64,000 bases of DNA from CAUTYU01 sp963545205 (GCA_963545205.1 CAUUHW010000001.1:1-64000); one strand, 5' to 3'; counted from the first letter of the stretch, positions 16,686 to 26,373 are shown. Program-made: numbers and translations. The notes: generated by a model from the letters alone, not told the origin.

Positions 16686-17753
16686 ATGAAAGAATCTTCG
16701 TCTGGCTTGTCTGGCAACAAGATTACTGTTGTTGTGGTGGATGACTCTGCTTTTATGCGTAAGGCCCTGAGCTCAATGCTGAATAACGATCCTAATATTG
16801 ATGTGGTCGCGACTGCCAAAAATGGAAAAGAGGGTCTTGATGTTATCAGGCAGTACAACCCTGATGTAGTCACGATGGACATAGAAATGCCCGAAATGGA
16901 TGGCTTGACCGCCTTGAAACGGGTTATGATGGAGATGCCCCGTCCTGTTATTATGGTCAGTTCTTTGACGACTGATGGCGCGGAAGCGACTTTGAAGGCC
17001 ATGGAAAATGGTGCTGTTGATTTTATCCCTAAACAGCTTTCCAAAGTTTCGCTGGACATCATCAAGATTGAAGAAGAACTGCGCGAAAAGGTTCGTTCGG
17101 TCGCCAGAAGAAGGGTTGCTCCGGTAAGACCAAGGAAAAAGGATGATGGCGAGCCGTTAACCGTGCGTAAGGGAGTGCGCTGTCGGGATATTGTTGTTAT
17201 TGGCGTTTCAACTGGTGGGCCGCCGGTTGTTCAAAGGATTTTGTCTGAACTGCCAAAGGATTTTCCTGCGTCAATTCTTATCGCCCAGCATATGCCAAAA
17301 GCCTTTACCGGCCCTTTTGCCCGCCGGCTGAATGACTCTTCCGAGCTTTTTGTGAAGGAGGCCGAAACCGGCGATGCTGTCGCTCCGGGAAAGGTGTATG
17401 TTGCTCCGGGGGGAAGTCATATCGTTTTGGACCGGCAGGGAATCATGCCTGTGGTCAAGGTCACTTCAGAGCCTGCTTCCGCCCTGTACAAACCTTCGGC
17501 CGATGTGTTGTTTGCCTCAGCCGGAGAAGTTGCCGGAGACCGGACACTTGGCGTTATGCTGACCGGTATGGGGCATGACGGAGTAGAGGGCATGCGTGTC
17601 CTGAAAGAGAAAGGGGGAAAAGGATTGGCGCAAAGTGAAGCAACCTGTGTTGTGTACGGCATGCCAAAGGCTGTTGTTGATGCGGGGCTTGTGGAAAAAG
17701 TATTTGACCTGGACGCGATTGCCGAAGGTATACTGACATATATATACAGTTAG
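16686..17753 (+). CDS. cheB: Chemotaxis protein-glutamate methylesterase/deamidase CheB
   Basis: Removes methyl groups from chemoreceptor glutamates to reset adaptation, activated by phosphorylation from CheA. The 355-residue protein has an N-terminal receiver (VVVVDDSAFMRKAL, phospho-acceptor Asp in VTMDIEMPEMDG, Lys in DFIPKQL) and a C-terminal methylesterase domain with the catalytic Ser in GVSTGGPP, His in AQHMPK and Asp in LTGMGHDGVEGM. It opens an operon with HEAT-repeat, cheR, PilZ, ParA, CheW-like, CheY and CheA genes, all in the same direction with short gaps. Confidence 0.96.
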   Translation: MKESSSGLSGNKITVVVVDDSAFMRKALSSMLNNDPNIDVVATAKNGKEGLDVIRQYNPDVVTMDIEMPEMDGLTALKRVMMEMPRPVIMVSSLTTDGAEATLKAMENGAVDFIPKQLSKVSLDIIKIEEELREKVRSVARRRVAPVRPRKKDDGEPLTVRKGVRCRDIVVIGVSTGGPPVVQRILSELPKDFPASILIAQHMPKAFTGPFARRLNDSSELFVKEAETGDAVAPGKVYVAPGGSHIVLDRQGIMPVVKVTSEPASALYKPSADVLFASAGEVAGDRTLGVMLTGMGHDGVEGMRVLKEKGGKGLAQSEATCVVYGMPKAVVDAGLVEKVFDLDAIAEGILTYIYS

Positions 17754-17771
17754 ACCTTAACAGAGGTTGTT

Positions 17772-19709
17772 ATGGATAAAAAACAGATTCTTGAAATGCT
17801 GAAGAGCGGCGACGTCGATGTGCAACGGGAGGGCGCGTGGGCCGCAGGAGAAAAGTTTTTGCAAGAGGCTGTTTCTGAGCTGGCCAGGCTGTTGGCAACA
17901 GGTAATGTCGGAGTGCAGGAAGCTGCTGATTTCGCTTTGAGAAAAATTGGCGGTAAAGAGGCTGTTGAGGCCTTGATCCCTCTGCTAAGGGTTGACCAGG
18001 TCGTTGTCAGAAATCTGGCAATGGATATTTTGCGGGCCATTGGTGGACAAAATCTTCATTCTCTTGTCCGGTTATTGCAGGATAGCGACCCTGATGTGCG
18101 TATTTTCGCAGCAGATATTCTGGGGACATCCGGGCGTACGGGCGCTGTATCAGCCTTGAGTGAAAGCCTGCTGACAGATTCTGAGGTCAATGTCCGGTAT
18201 CAGGCCGCAGTCAGTCTGGGAGAGCTTGGGCATCATGAGGCCGTGGATGCCTTATCCCGTGCTTTGGAAGAAGATGAGGAATGGGTGCAATTTGCTGTTA
18301 TTGAGGCCTTGTTGAAGATCGGAGACAGTTCTGTCATTAATATGATGGTTGAAACCTTTGACAGAAGTTCTGAGTTCGTTTCTGCCATGGTTGTTGACGC
18401 GCTGGGAGAAATGGGTGAAGTCAGGGCCATTCCCTTGCTGCTAAAGCGCCTGGACACCTCTTCTCTTACCTTGCGCAACAAGATATTGAAAGCTCTTGTC
18501 AAGCTCACGGGAGAGATGTTTTTTTCTTTTTTGGCTGAAGAAGAAAGGGAAAGAATCCGTGATTTTCTGGTTATTGCCCTTGATGACGAAGATGAAAGTG
18601 TTCAGGATGCCGCTATAAAGGGCCTTTCCTTTTTTGGGGAAGAGGCTGGTCTTGAAAAGGTCTTACGTATTGTAGCCCGGATTCCGGTTGATGTCGCACT
18701 TGAGCGCCGCGAGTTTTTATTGTCACTTGTCGCTAAAATCGGCTTTTTTGCTCCTGTTTATGAGCAGGCGCTCAGTGAGAAAGACGAGAGTCTGGCGATG
18801 GTGGTGGCTGAGGCCCTGAGCTTGATAGGTGATGAGGGCGGGGCTGATTTGCTTCTTAAATATTTTGAGGTCTTTTCGCGTGATGTGCAGACTGTGATGA
18901 GTAAGACCCTTTCTCGTATCGCCCAGGCCCGGCATGAGCATTTCTTTGTATCCTTGCTGCGCAGAAAGGATCTTGACGCGTCCAGCATAAAAGACGCTTT
19001 ATACTTTTTAGGCGACAGAATGGCGTTTGCCGATGTTGATGAGCTTGTTATTTCTTTCCTGGAGCATCCTTATGATGATGTGAAAGAGGCGGCTCTTAAT
19101 GCTTGTATCGCCATTAACACCGAAAAAATAATAGAAAAAATGCTGGAGATGTCGAAATCCTCTGATTCGGTTCAAAGGCTTTTGGGCGTGTATGGGCTTG
19201 GACGTCTGGAGCCGAAAAAATTTCAGGATGTTTTTCACCGGTGCCTGAAAGATGAATTTTCTGATGTTCGCCGGGTGGCTCTTGAATTTTTATTTAAGAC
19301 CTCAAAAGAAGAAGAAATGTTGTCTGTTGTCGCTGCTTGTCTGCAAGATGAAAGCAAGGACGTGCGTTTGGCGGCGGTTGAGATGTTGCAGAAATCCTCT
19401 CTTGAGATAGCAGACAGATACTTAATAAGCGCCTTGCAGCATGACGACGATTGGGTAAAAACAAGAGCAATAGAGGCCTTGGGTGAACGCAGGGTTCAGG
19501 CCGCTGTTTCTGATCTCATTACGCTTTTGGACTATCCCTTTCAGGTCGTTCCGGTTAAGGCTGTAAAGGCGTTGGGAAAAATTCGGGGAGAAGCAGCTCT
19601 TAAGGCTTTAATCGGTCTTTTGGGGGCGAGCGATGGGGAGTTGCAGGCTGTTGTAGCCTCTACGCTTGAGAATATGCAGAATGAATGTAAAGGGGACGCT
19701 CAATGGTAG
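17772..19709 (+). CDS. HEAT-repeat protein of the chemotaxis operon
   Basis: A 645-residue protein made almost wholly of HEAT/PBS-lyase-type helical repeats, for example VNVRYQAAVSLGELGHHEAVDALSRAL and repeated phrases such as WVQFAVIEALLKIGD and WVKTRAIEALGER. Such solenoids serve as protein-interaction scaffolds. It has no signal peptide or catalytic motif. Its position between cheB and cheR, with the last 7 nt overlapping cheR, ties it to the signalling complex; one guess is that it docks chemotaxis or ParA-type proteins at a site in the cell. The repeats are less conserved in the middle (roughly residues 280-400). Confidence 0.88.
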   Translation: MDKKQILEMLKSGDVDVQREGAWAAGEKFLQEAVSELARLLATGNVGVQEAADFALRKIGGKEAVEALIPLLRVDQVVVRNLAMDILRAIGGQNLHSLVRLLQDSDPDVRIFAADILGTSGRTGAVSALSESLLTDSEVNVRYQAAVSLGELGHHEAVDALSRALEEDEEWVQFAVIEALLKIGDSSVINMMVETFDRSSEFVSAMVVDALGEMGEVRAIPLLLKRLDTSSLTLRNKILKALVKLTGEMFFSFLAEEERERIRDFLVIALDDEDESVQDAAIKGLSFFGEEAGLEKVLRIVARIPVDVALERREFLLSLVAKIGFFAPVYEQALSEKDESLAMVVAEALSLIGDEGGADLLLKYFEVFSRDVQTVMSKTLSRIAQARHEHFFVSLLRRKDLDASSIKDALYFLGDRMAFADVDELVISFLEHPYDDVKEAALNACIAINTEKIIEKMLEMSKSSDSVQRLLGVYGLGRLEPKKFQDVFHRCLKDEFSDVRRVALEFLFKTSKEEEMLSVVAACLQDESKDVRLAAVEMLQKSSLEIADRYLISALQHDDDWVKTRAIEALGERRVQAAVSDLITLLDYPFQVVPVKAVKALGKIRGEAALKALIGLLGASDGELQAVVASTLENMQNECKGDAQW

Positions 19710-20575
19710 CGCTTTTAACAACTACTGTAGATAGCTTGAAGATTACGGATAATGACTTTTTGCAGTTACGAGATTTTATCTATGATCAAACTGGTATTTA
19801 TGTAGCTGAGAACAGAAAGTATCTGCTTGAAAACAGACTGGCGAACAGGCTGAAGGCTCTTGGTCTCAAAACATTTGGTGAGTATTATTATTACCTGCGT
19901 TTTGATGCGGGAAAAAGAGAAGAGTTAAAGCGTCTTTTTGAGGTTATTACAACCAATGAGACAAGTTTTTTTCGTAATCCCCCTCAACTGAAAGTCTTTC
20001 AGGATATTATACTCAAGCAGTTGATAGAAGATCTGCGAAGTAAGAGGCAGAAGAAAATACGTATCTGGTCCGCGGGTTGTTCCTCTGGCGAGGAACCGTA
20101 TACCGTGTCTATTATTTTGCATGAACTGCTGAAGAAAGAAATTGCTTCATGGGATATTCGTATTACAGCCAATGACCTGTCAGAACAGGTACTGAAAACT
20201 GCTGAAAAAGGGATGTATTCTGACTATGCCCTGAGAACAACTCCTCCAGGGATTATTTCTTCTTATTTCACAAAAAATGGACTCGGCCGGTATGAGATAA
20301 AGCCTGAGGTGAAAAGACTGGTATCGTTTGGTCCGATAAACTTAAATGATCGCATGCAGCTGAAACGGGTTGAGAGTTCACATATCGTTTTTTGTCGTAA
20401 TGTTATTATTTATTTCGATGAGGATATGAAAAAAAGGGTTGTAAGCAGTTTTTATGATAATCTTTTGCCGGGAGGCTATCTTTTTATTGGTCACTCAGAG
20501 TCCTTGCATAATATTTCCAGGGTGTTTAAGCCTACACACCATCCGGGCTCAATCGTGTATGTAAAGGAGGAATAA
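19703..20575 (+). CDS. cheR: Chemoreceptor glutamate methyltransferase CheR
   Basis: Transfers methyl groups from SAM to receptor glutamates in adaptation. The 290-residue protein has the N-terminal helical domain (FLQLRDFIYDQTGIYVAENRKYLLENRL), the Thr-Asn-Glu-Thr-Ser-Phe-Phe-Arg motif (TNETSFFRNP), the SAM loop RIWSAGCSSGEEPYTVSI and FCRNVIIYFDEDMKK. It lacks an evident C-terminal pentapeptide-binding extension. It starts inside the end of the HEAT gene and ends adjoining the PilZ gene. Confidence 0.95.
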   Translation: MVALLTTTVDSLKITDNDFLQLRDFIYDQTGIYVAENRKYLLENRLANRLKALGLKTFGEYYYYLRFDAGKREELKRLFEVITTNETSFFRNPPQLKVFQDIILKQLIEDLRSKRQKKIRIWSAGCSSGEEPYTVSIILHELLKKEIASWDIRITANDLSEQVLKTAEKGMYSDYALRTTPPGIISSYFTKNGLGRYEIKPEVKRLVSFGPINLNDRMQLKRVESSHIVFCRNVIIYFDEDMKKRVVSSFYDNLLPGGYLFIGHSESLHNISRVFKPTHHPGSIVYVKEE

Positions 20576-20980
20576 ATGTCAGAAGAGCGTAGACAGTATG
20601 AGCGACTGGCTAAAAAATATCGTGTAGAGGTAAAAAAATTCTGTTTTCCTCTCAGTGCGGGTGGAGCAAAAGAGGTTTCGTGCCTGAATATCAGTGCGGG
20701 AGGTCTGTTACTTGAATCTGCGGAGAAATTTGAGGTTGGAGAACAACTGCAGGTCGCGATTTATATTTCGCTGCTTAACAAATTTCATCCTGGTTTTTTC
20801 AAGGTTTTTGAGAGCGATATTGGAAGTTCCCTGAATGCAGTGGCTGAAGTTGCCCGGGTGGAAAAAAATGCTGGAGGGGCTGGTTATAAACTTGGCATAA
20901 AATTTGTAGATGTTTATGAAGATGATTGGAAAGCACTATATCAGCTGCTCAAAAAGGAGATAGCTGCGGACAGGGCATAA
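20576..20980 (+). CDS. PilZ-domain protein, likely c-di-GMP receptor
   Basis: The 134-residue protein is essentially one PilZ domain. It has the two c-di-GMP-binding motifs: an N-terminal Arg-rich RRQYERLAKKYRVEV (RxxxR type) and CLNISAGGLLLES, matching (D/N)xSxxG. Binding of cyclic di-GMP would let the second messenger act on the chemotaxis or motility apparatus encoded around it. It starts directly after the cheR stop and 18 nt before the ParA-like gene. Confidence 0.85.
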   Translation: MSEERRQYERLAKKYRVEVKKFCFPLSAGGAKEVSCLNISAGGLLLESAEKFEVGEQLQVAIYISLLNKFHPGFFKVFESDIGSSLNAVAEVARVEKNAGGAGYKLGIKFVDVYEDDWKALYQLLKKEIAADRA

Positions 20981-20998
20981 CTCTCTTGCAGGGGAAGA

Positions 20999-21784
20999 AT
21001 GAATACTCAGGTTTTGGTCATTGCGAATCAAAAGGGCGGAGTTGGCAAAACCACAACGGCTTTGTCTCTGGCTGCTGCACTTTCCATACTCAAGAAAAAG
21101 GTTCTTTTGATTGATATTGACCCACATGCCTGCGCGACTGTGCATTTATCTATTTTCCAGGAAGACGTGCGCGGAAGTATCCTTGATATCTTTCGGGCGG
21201 GTATTACGCAGGACACTGAAGAGAAATGGCAGGGAATCATTACCAAAAGCAGCCGTCTACCCTTTGATTTTGTTCCCAGCCATGTGCAGCTTTCTTATCT
21301 GGATGCGGATTTGAAAGAGACTCCCGGAAAGGGACGTATCCTGGAACAGGCACTCAAGCATCTCAAGGGACAGTATGATTATATTCTTATCGACTGTCCG
21401 CCTTATGTTGGAGTGCTTTTGGTTAATGCTCTTGTTTGCGCGGATCTGCTTATTATTCCGATTCAGACAGATTTTCTTGCCCTGCATGGTTTGCGGCTGC
21501 TGTTCGATACGATGCGTGTGGTCAACAAGGCGACCCGGAAAAAAACTCGGTTTAAGGCCTTGGCAACGATGTTTGACCAACGGGCAAGTGCCTGTCGCCG
21601 GGTTTTACAATTACTGCAGACAAAGGTGCAAAAGAATTTTTTCAGGACTGTCATCAATGTGGACACAAAATTTCGTGAGGCCTCTGCTCAGGGACGGGTT
21701 ATTTTTGAAGTCGCGCCTGCCTCACGCGGGGCTAAGGAATACATGCTGTTAGCCAAGGAGCTGTTAGCTGATGAAGAGTCCTGA
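20999..21784 (+). CDS. ParA/MinD-family ATPase of the chemotaxis operon
   Basis: A 261-residue Walker-type ATPase with the deviant P-loop IANQKGGVGKTTTALSLA, switch I DIDPHACATVHL and Walker B-like YILIDCPPYVGV. ParA homologues in che operons (ParC-like) position chemotaxis clusters at the pole or mid-cell so that each daughter inherits one; that role is inferred from context. A CheW-like gene overlaps its last 14 nt, which fits a shared complex. No parB is present here. Confidence 0.9.
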   Translation: MNTQVLVIANQKGGVGKTTTALSLAAALSILKKKVLLIDIDPHACATVHLSIFQEDVRGSILDIFRAGITQDTEEKWQGIITKSSRLPFDFVPSHVQLSYLDADLKETPGKGRILEQALKHLKGQYDYILIDCPPYVGVLLVNALVCADLLIIPIQTDFLALHGLRLLFDTMRVVNKATRKKTRFKALATMFDQRASACRRVLQLLQTKVQKNFFRTVINVDTKFREASAQGRVIFEVAPASRGAKEYMLLAKELLADEES

Positions 21785-22442
21785 GCAATATTTCCTTGAG
21801 CAAGAACAATGGTCACCTGAGGAGGGCATTGAGGAGTTTTCCGGCCCGGAAAAAGCGTTTTTAAAAAAATATATTGATATTGATTCTGGACTCCAGATGC
21901 TGACTGTACTGGAAGAGGAAGTCAAGCACGCAGAAGAGCAGATTGTAGTCGGAACCGATATTTTTCAGGGCGAAACAGAACTTGCTCTTGACGAGAGAAC
22001 CATTGCTGACGATTTGCAGGAACGCCAGGAGATTCAGCTTGTAAGTTTCAAAGTCAGTGAACAGGAGTTTGTGCTTCCTATCGATTGCGTTCAGGAGGTT
22101 GTGACATATGTTGAACCGACAAAGCTGCCTTCTGCTTCCAGATTTATTGCCGGGATCGCGAATTTGCGTGGCCGGGTGACGCCTTTGATACGTCTTGACA
22201 GATTGCTGGGCAAGGAAAATGCTGACATGAATTTCAAGTTTATTGTGGTGTGCCGATTTAATGAATTGCAGGTTGGCTTGATTATTCATTCCATTGCGAC
22301 AATGTATAGGGTTGGGCAGGATCAGATAGATTGGGGAATCAGCAATAATGGAGATGACCTTGTTTGTGGTGTAATCAAGCTGAAGGATCAATTAATCGGA
22401 ATTGTTGCGATTGATAGAGTTATAAAGAGAATTGTAGATTAA
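21771..22442 (+). CDS. CheW-domain protein with acidic N-terminal extension
   Basis: A 223-residue protein. Residues ~85-223 form a CheW domain (QLVSFKVSEQEFVLPIDCVQEVV...RFIAGIANLRGRVTPLIRLDRLLG), which couples receptors to CheA. The first ~80 residues are an unusual acidic, glutamate-rich extension (SPEQYFLEQEQWSPEEGIEEF) not found in plain CheW. Because its gene overlaps the ParA-like gene, the extension may be the segment that ParA recognises for positioning; this is inference. It is followed by cheY and cheA. Confidence 0.88.
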   Translation: MKSPEQYFLEQEQWSPEEGIEEFSGPEKAFLKKYIDIDSGLQMLTVLEEEVKHAEEQIVVGTDIFQGETELALDERTIADDLQERQEIQLVSFKVSEQEFVLPIDCVQEVVTYVEPTKLPSASRFIAGIANLRGRVTPLIRLDRLLGKENADMNFKFIVVCRFNELQVGLIIHSIATMYRVGQDQIDWGISNNGDDLVCGVIKLKDQLIGIVAIDRVIKRIVD

Positions 22443-22457
22443 GTAGTGGAGTAGTGC

Positions 22458-22835
22458 ATGTCAAATCAGATTCTTGTTGTTGATGACTCAAAGACTGTCC
22501 GGAATCTTGTGGCGTTTATTTTGAGAAAAGAAGGTTTTCATGTTGTAACGGCAGAAAATGGTATTGACGGACTTGAAAAATTATATTCCTCTCAAGGTGA
22601 GATAGCATTGATTTTGTCTGATATAAACATGCCTCGCATGGATGGCTTTACTTTTATAAAAAATGTCCGTGAACAGGAGGCATATCGAGATATTCCGATT
22701 ATTATTTTGTCCACAGAAGGACGGGAACGGGATATCGAGAACGGGATCGGGCTTGGAGCGAATCTGTACATGGTAAAGCCTGCTCAACCTGAGAAGCTGG
22801 TAAAAAATATAAAAATGTTGCTTGGACAACATTAA
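22458..22835 (+). CDS. CheY-like single-domain response regulator
   Basis: A 125-residue receiver domain: ILVVDDSKTVRNLV with the acidic pocket, phospho-acceptor Asp in LILSDINMPRMDGF, Thr in IIILSTEGRE (Ser-Thr at the switch position) and Lys in YMVKPAQPEKL. It has no output domain. It probably takes phosphate from the CheA just downstream; a second CheY in the flagellar operon near 61.3 kb is the more likely motor-binding one. Confidence 0.92.
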   Translation: MSNQILVVDDSKTVRNLVAFILRKEGFHVVTAENGIDGLEKLYSSQGEIALILSDINMPRMDGFTFIKNVREQEAYRDIPIIILSTEGRERDIENGIGLGANLYMVKPAQPEKLVKNIKMLLGQH

Positions 22836-22881
22836 GATTGCAGTCTCAGATGGCGGGTAGATTTCAGGCTAAGGAGTAAAG

Positions 22882-25458
22882 ATGGGACAGGATTTCATGG
22901 ATGCCGAGATATTCGCAGCATTTGTTATAGAAGCCAGAGAGCATCTGGAGAGTATTGAGCCGAATTTGTTGGAACTTGAGAAAGAACCTGACAATCTTGC
23001 TCTTCTTGATGATATTTTTCGGCCAATGCATTCCTTGAAAGGGGCTTCCGGTTTTTTGGGCCTAAATGTTATAAATAATCTGGCTCATAAAGGGGAAAAT
23101 GTTCTGGATGAGCTGCGTAAGGGCCGGATGCGCGCAACACCGGAAATAATGGACGCTATTTTGCAGGCCACGGACGTTTTGCGGGAACTTATTGATAATC
23201 TTGAGGAAACAGGGAATGAAGGTGATGTTGATACCTCAGAGATTGTTGAGCGTTTCGGGATTATTCTGGAAGGGAAAAGCGAAGAAGCTCCCGCAGTTTC
23301 CGGGGCAGAAGCCGCAGCACAGGAGACTTCCACTCAATCCCTGGAGCCCTATCTTCTTAAGATGGGCACTTCTTCACACTTGCAAAATTTTTATGAGGAA
23401 GTGCAGGAGACTGTTTCGGCCCTTAATGAGAGTCTGGTTCATCTTGAGCAGGCCGAACCTGATGAACAGGAGCGTCTGGTAAATGATATTTTCCGTTATT
23501 TCCACAACTTGAAAGGAAACAGTGGTATTCTTGGGTATAAGGAATTTAACGCCCTGACCCATGAAGCCGAGACCCTGCTGAATGGAGTGAGAAAAGGAGA
23601 AATTCCCGTTTCCCGCGCTGTTATTGACCTTCTGCTTTCCTGTCTGGATAGTATGGAAAATCTGGCCACGGGAATCAATCTGGAAAACGGTGAGGTGACC
23701 CCTGTTGATGTTGAGGCCAATGTCGCCCAGCTTCGGGCCTGTATTGAAAATCGTGGAGCAATACCTGCCAGAACAAAACAGAAAGTGTCATCTGCTTCTG
23801 GTGGAGAAAATGATGATTTAAGCATCTTCAAGGATACGGCGAACCAGCAAAAAGCGAATATCTACAAGGCTCTTGGCGTGTTAAAAGAAGATGGGCAGCA
23901 TAAGGAAAGTATCGACTCCCTGTATCGTTCTTTGGTGACGATACAAAATTCCGCCAGCTACATGGAACATGATGATTTGAGGGTGTACGCTGAACGGACA
24001 GCCGGTCTGGTTGATCAGGCACGGAATTCGGAGATGGATTTTTCCGATATGTATGATATTTTGATGCAGGAAACTGAAATAATTGAGCAGATTATTGAAA
24101 AATTCATACTGTCTCAGGAAAGCGCGCAGTCCGCTCCCGAACCCAAAGAGGAATCCGGCCTTTCCGTGCCGGAAGCCGCTCAATCTGCCGCTGGTACATC
24201 TGCTGCGGCCGCAAAACAGAAGGCGGCTCAGGCAGGAGGGAAAGATAGTAAGGGAAAAGGGTCAAGCACTGTCAGAGTTGACCATTCAAAACTTGACCAT
24301 CTGATGAACCTTATCGGCGAACTTATTATTAACCGAAATCGTTTTGCCATGCTGGCGCGGGGACTGGAAGAAGAACAGGACCCCGCTGAGATTGCTCAGC
24401 AGTTAACGGAAACAACATATTCCATGGCCCGGATTTCTGATGATCTGCAGGATACAATCATGGCTGTGCGTATGGTGCCCGTCCAGACTGTTTTTTCCCG
24501 TTTTCCCCGTTTGATCAGGGATCTGAGCCGGAAAAGTGATAAAAAAGTTGAGCTGATAACCTCTGGAGAAGAGACCGGTCTTGACAAGAGTGTCGTTGAA
24601 ATTATCGGCGATCCATTGGTTCACCTGCTTCGCAACTCTGTTGACCATGGTCTTGAACGGGAAGAAGAAAGAATTGCCGCGGGAAAAGATCCGGTTGGAA
24701 AAGTCTGGCTCAGGGCTTCTCATCAGGGAAATTCTGTGGTGATTGAGGTTGAAGATGACGGGAAAGGTATTGATCCGGCAAAAACCAAGGCCAAAGCTGT
24801 TGAAAAGGGCGTTATAACAGAAGACGATGCCCGAAATATGGACGATCGTGAGGCTATTGATCTGATTTTTGCTCCAGGATTTTCAACTGCCGAGAAGATT
24901 ACCGATATTTCAGGACGTGGCGTGGGAATGGATGTTGTGCGCAGCAACATAAAGGAATTAAAAGGTAACGTCAGCGTTCAGTCCGAGCTTGGAAAAGGTT
25001 CTCGCTTTACTCTGTCTTTGCCGCTTACATTGGCGATTATTGACGCGCTGATGGTCAAGGTCGGTGGAGATATGTTTGCCATTCCCTTGGACGCGGTCTC
25101 AGAAACAACAAAGATTGAGGCCAGTAAGCTCAGCGAGGTGAACAAACGCAAGGCACTCACTTTGAGAGGTGAAGTCCTTGGGATTGTGGAGCTGGCGGAA
25201 CTTCTCAATTTACCTGAAAGAAAAGAAGATGACAGGGAATTATTACCCATTGTCATTTTAACCATCAATAAGCGCAAGGTTGGCCTGATCGTTGATTCCC
25301 TGCTTGAGCGCCAGGAGATCGTAATCAAGTCCCTTGGAGATTACCTGGGTACCTTACACGGCATTTCCGGCGCAACGATTATGGGAGACGGGAGTGTTAC
25401 CCTTATCCTTGATCCGCATGAGATCTATCGCGCTGCCACTTCGCGGGGCGCTTTGTAA
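22882..25458 (+). CDS. cheA: Chemotaxis histidine kinase CheA
   Basis: An 858-residue sensor kinase. It has two Hpt domains, with candidate phospho-acceptors His50 (PMHSLKGASGFLG) and His208 (YFHNLKGNSGILG), where ordinary CheA has one. A linker of ~250 residues rich in Ala/Glu/Ser follows, then the dimerisation helices (DHLMNLIGELIINRNR), the ATPase domain with N-box LLRNSVDHGLE, G1 DDGKGIDP and G2 GRGVGMDVV, and a CheW-like regulatory domain at the C-terminus. It ends the operon and its last 105 nt overlap, in antisense, the end of a membrane-protein gene. Confidence 0.96.
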   Translation: MGQDFMDAEIFAAFVIEAREHLESIEPNLLELEKEPDNLALLDDIFRPMHSLKGASGFLGLNVINNLAHKGENVLDELRKGRMRATPEIMDAILQATDVLRELIDNLEETGNEGDVDTSEIVERFGIILEGKSEEAPAVSGAEAAAQETSTQSLEPYLLKMGTSSHLQNFYEEVQETVSALNESLVHLEQAEPDEQERLVNDIFRYFHNLKGNSGILGYKEFNALTHEAETLLNGVRKGEIPVSRAVIDLLLSCLDSMENLATGINLENGEVTPVDVEANVAQLRACIENRGAIPARTKQKVSSASGGENDDLSIFKDTANQQKANIYKALGVLKEDGQHKESIDSLYRSLVTIQNSASYMEHDDLRVYAERTAGLVDQARNSEMDFSDMYDILMQETEIIEQIIEKFILSQESAQSAPEPKEESGLSVPEAAQSAAGTSAAAAKQKAAQAGGKDSKGKGSSTVRVDHSKLDHLMNLIGELIINRNRFAMLARGLEEEQDPAEIAQQLTETTYSMARISDDLQDTIMAVRMVPVQTVFSRFPRLIRDLSRKSDKKVELITSGEETGLDKSVVEIIGDPLVHLLRNSVDHGLEREEERIAAGKDPVGKVWLRASHQGNSVVIEVEDDGKGIDPAKTKAKAVEKGVITEDDARNMDDREAIDLIFAPGFSTAEKITDISGRGVGMDVVRSNIKELKGNVSVQSELGKGSRFTLSLPLTLAIIDALMVKVGGDMFAIPLDAVSETTKIEASKLSEVNKRKALTLRGEVLGIVELAELLNLPERKEDDRELLPIVILTINKRKVGLIVDSLLERQEIVIKSLGDYLGTLHGISGATIMGDGSVTLILDPHEIYRAATSRGAL

Positions 25459-26373
25459 AAGAAAGAGCGTGCCGGATGCAGTTTCTGGCAGAGGCAGGTT
25501 ACTCTTGTTCAGTCTGCTTGTCTGGAGAAGCAGACTGGCACAGATAAAGCCGTACAGCAGCGCAATTCCCAGTACAGCAGCCGATTTTTGGGCCACCGGG
25601 TTGGCATGGCAGGCAATTCGTTTCCAGAGCCAGATTGTTCCTGCTCCTGTTCCCATCGCAAAAATCAGGACGGGCAGAAGCGGGCCCTGGGTGAGCTGAG
25701 GCAGTTTGTCCATATCAGGAAAAAGATAGGCACTGAAATGGAAAACAAAAAAAACAAGTGCCCACTTAAAGCTGAAACAGAGCGCGAAGCGGTAGTAATC
25801 CCGTCCAAAATCATCTTTATTTCTTCGCAGAAGAACAAAAAGTCCAACACAGGCAAAGGCGATTGCCGCGCCAAGCAGGACAAACCATACACCTAGGCTG
25901 GCCCCTGAAAAAGGACGCTGCAGGATCAGGTCTGTTTTTTCAGTATATTGAAGAGCAGCGTAACATGCCGTCCAGAAAGCGGCTTTGGCCAGCAGAACTG
26001 TACATCCGCCAAGAAAAATATGCGCTCCTTTTTGTTTCCTGCATTTTTTCCAGCCGGCTTCGTACAGAAAAAGGAAAAGCGCAAAAAGGCCTGACAAGCC
26101 AAGAGCCATCTGTACCCAAAAAACATTTTTGATTACGGCAGCCAGTTCGTGAAAGTGCGTGAAAACAGGAACTGCAAGGACAGCAAGCAGTCCGGCTAGA
26201 CTCAGTTTTACCAGTTTCAGGGATTGGCTGGCGAATTTGTCCCAAAACATCTTTTGGGTTTGCTGCCCAACAATTTCGCAACCCCAGGCGATCATTGGAA
26301 CAACTATGGTACAGGCCGCCATGCAACAGCCAAGAGCCCAAAGAGGGAGCATGATAAGATCAGTTTGTATCAT
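25354..26373 (-). CDS. Multi-spanning membrane protein, function unknown
   Basis: A 339-residue hydrophobic protein with about eight predicted membrane spans (for example MLPLWALGCCMAACTIVVPMIAW, LSLAGLLAVLAVPVFTHF, VWFVLLGAAIAFACVGLFVLL, AAVLGIALLYGFICASLLL). A His-containing segment FTHFHELAAVIK follows span 2, and the spacing of several His residues could suggest a haem- or quinone-linked protein, but there is no clear motif. It is convergent with cheA and overlaps its end by 105 nt, so part of its C-terminus is shared sequence. No assignable family. Confidence 0.65.
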   Translation of the reverse strand: MIQTDLIMLPLWALGCCMAACTIVVPMIAWGCEIVGQQTQKMFWDKFASQSLKLVKLSLAGLLAVLAVPVFTHFHELAAVIKNVFWVQMALGLSGLFALFLFLYEAGWKKCRKQKGAHIFLGGCTVLLAKAAFWTACYAALQYTEKTDLILQRPFSGASLGVWFVLLGAAIAFACVGLFVLLRRNKDDFGRDYYRFALCFSFKWALVFFVFHFSAYLFPDMDKLPQLTQGPLLPVLIFAMGTGAGTIWLWKRIACHANPVAQKSAAVLGIALLYGFICASLLLQTSRLNKSNLPLPETASGTLFLLQSAPRSGSAIDLMRIKDKGNTPVSHNRCAGNAV

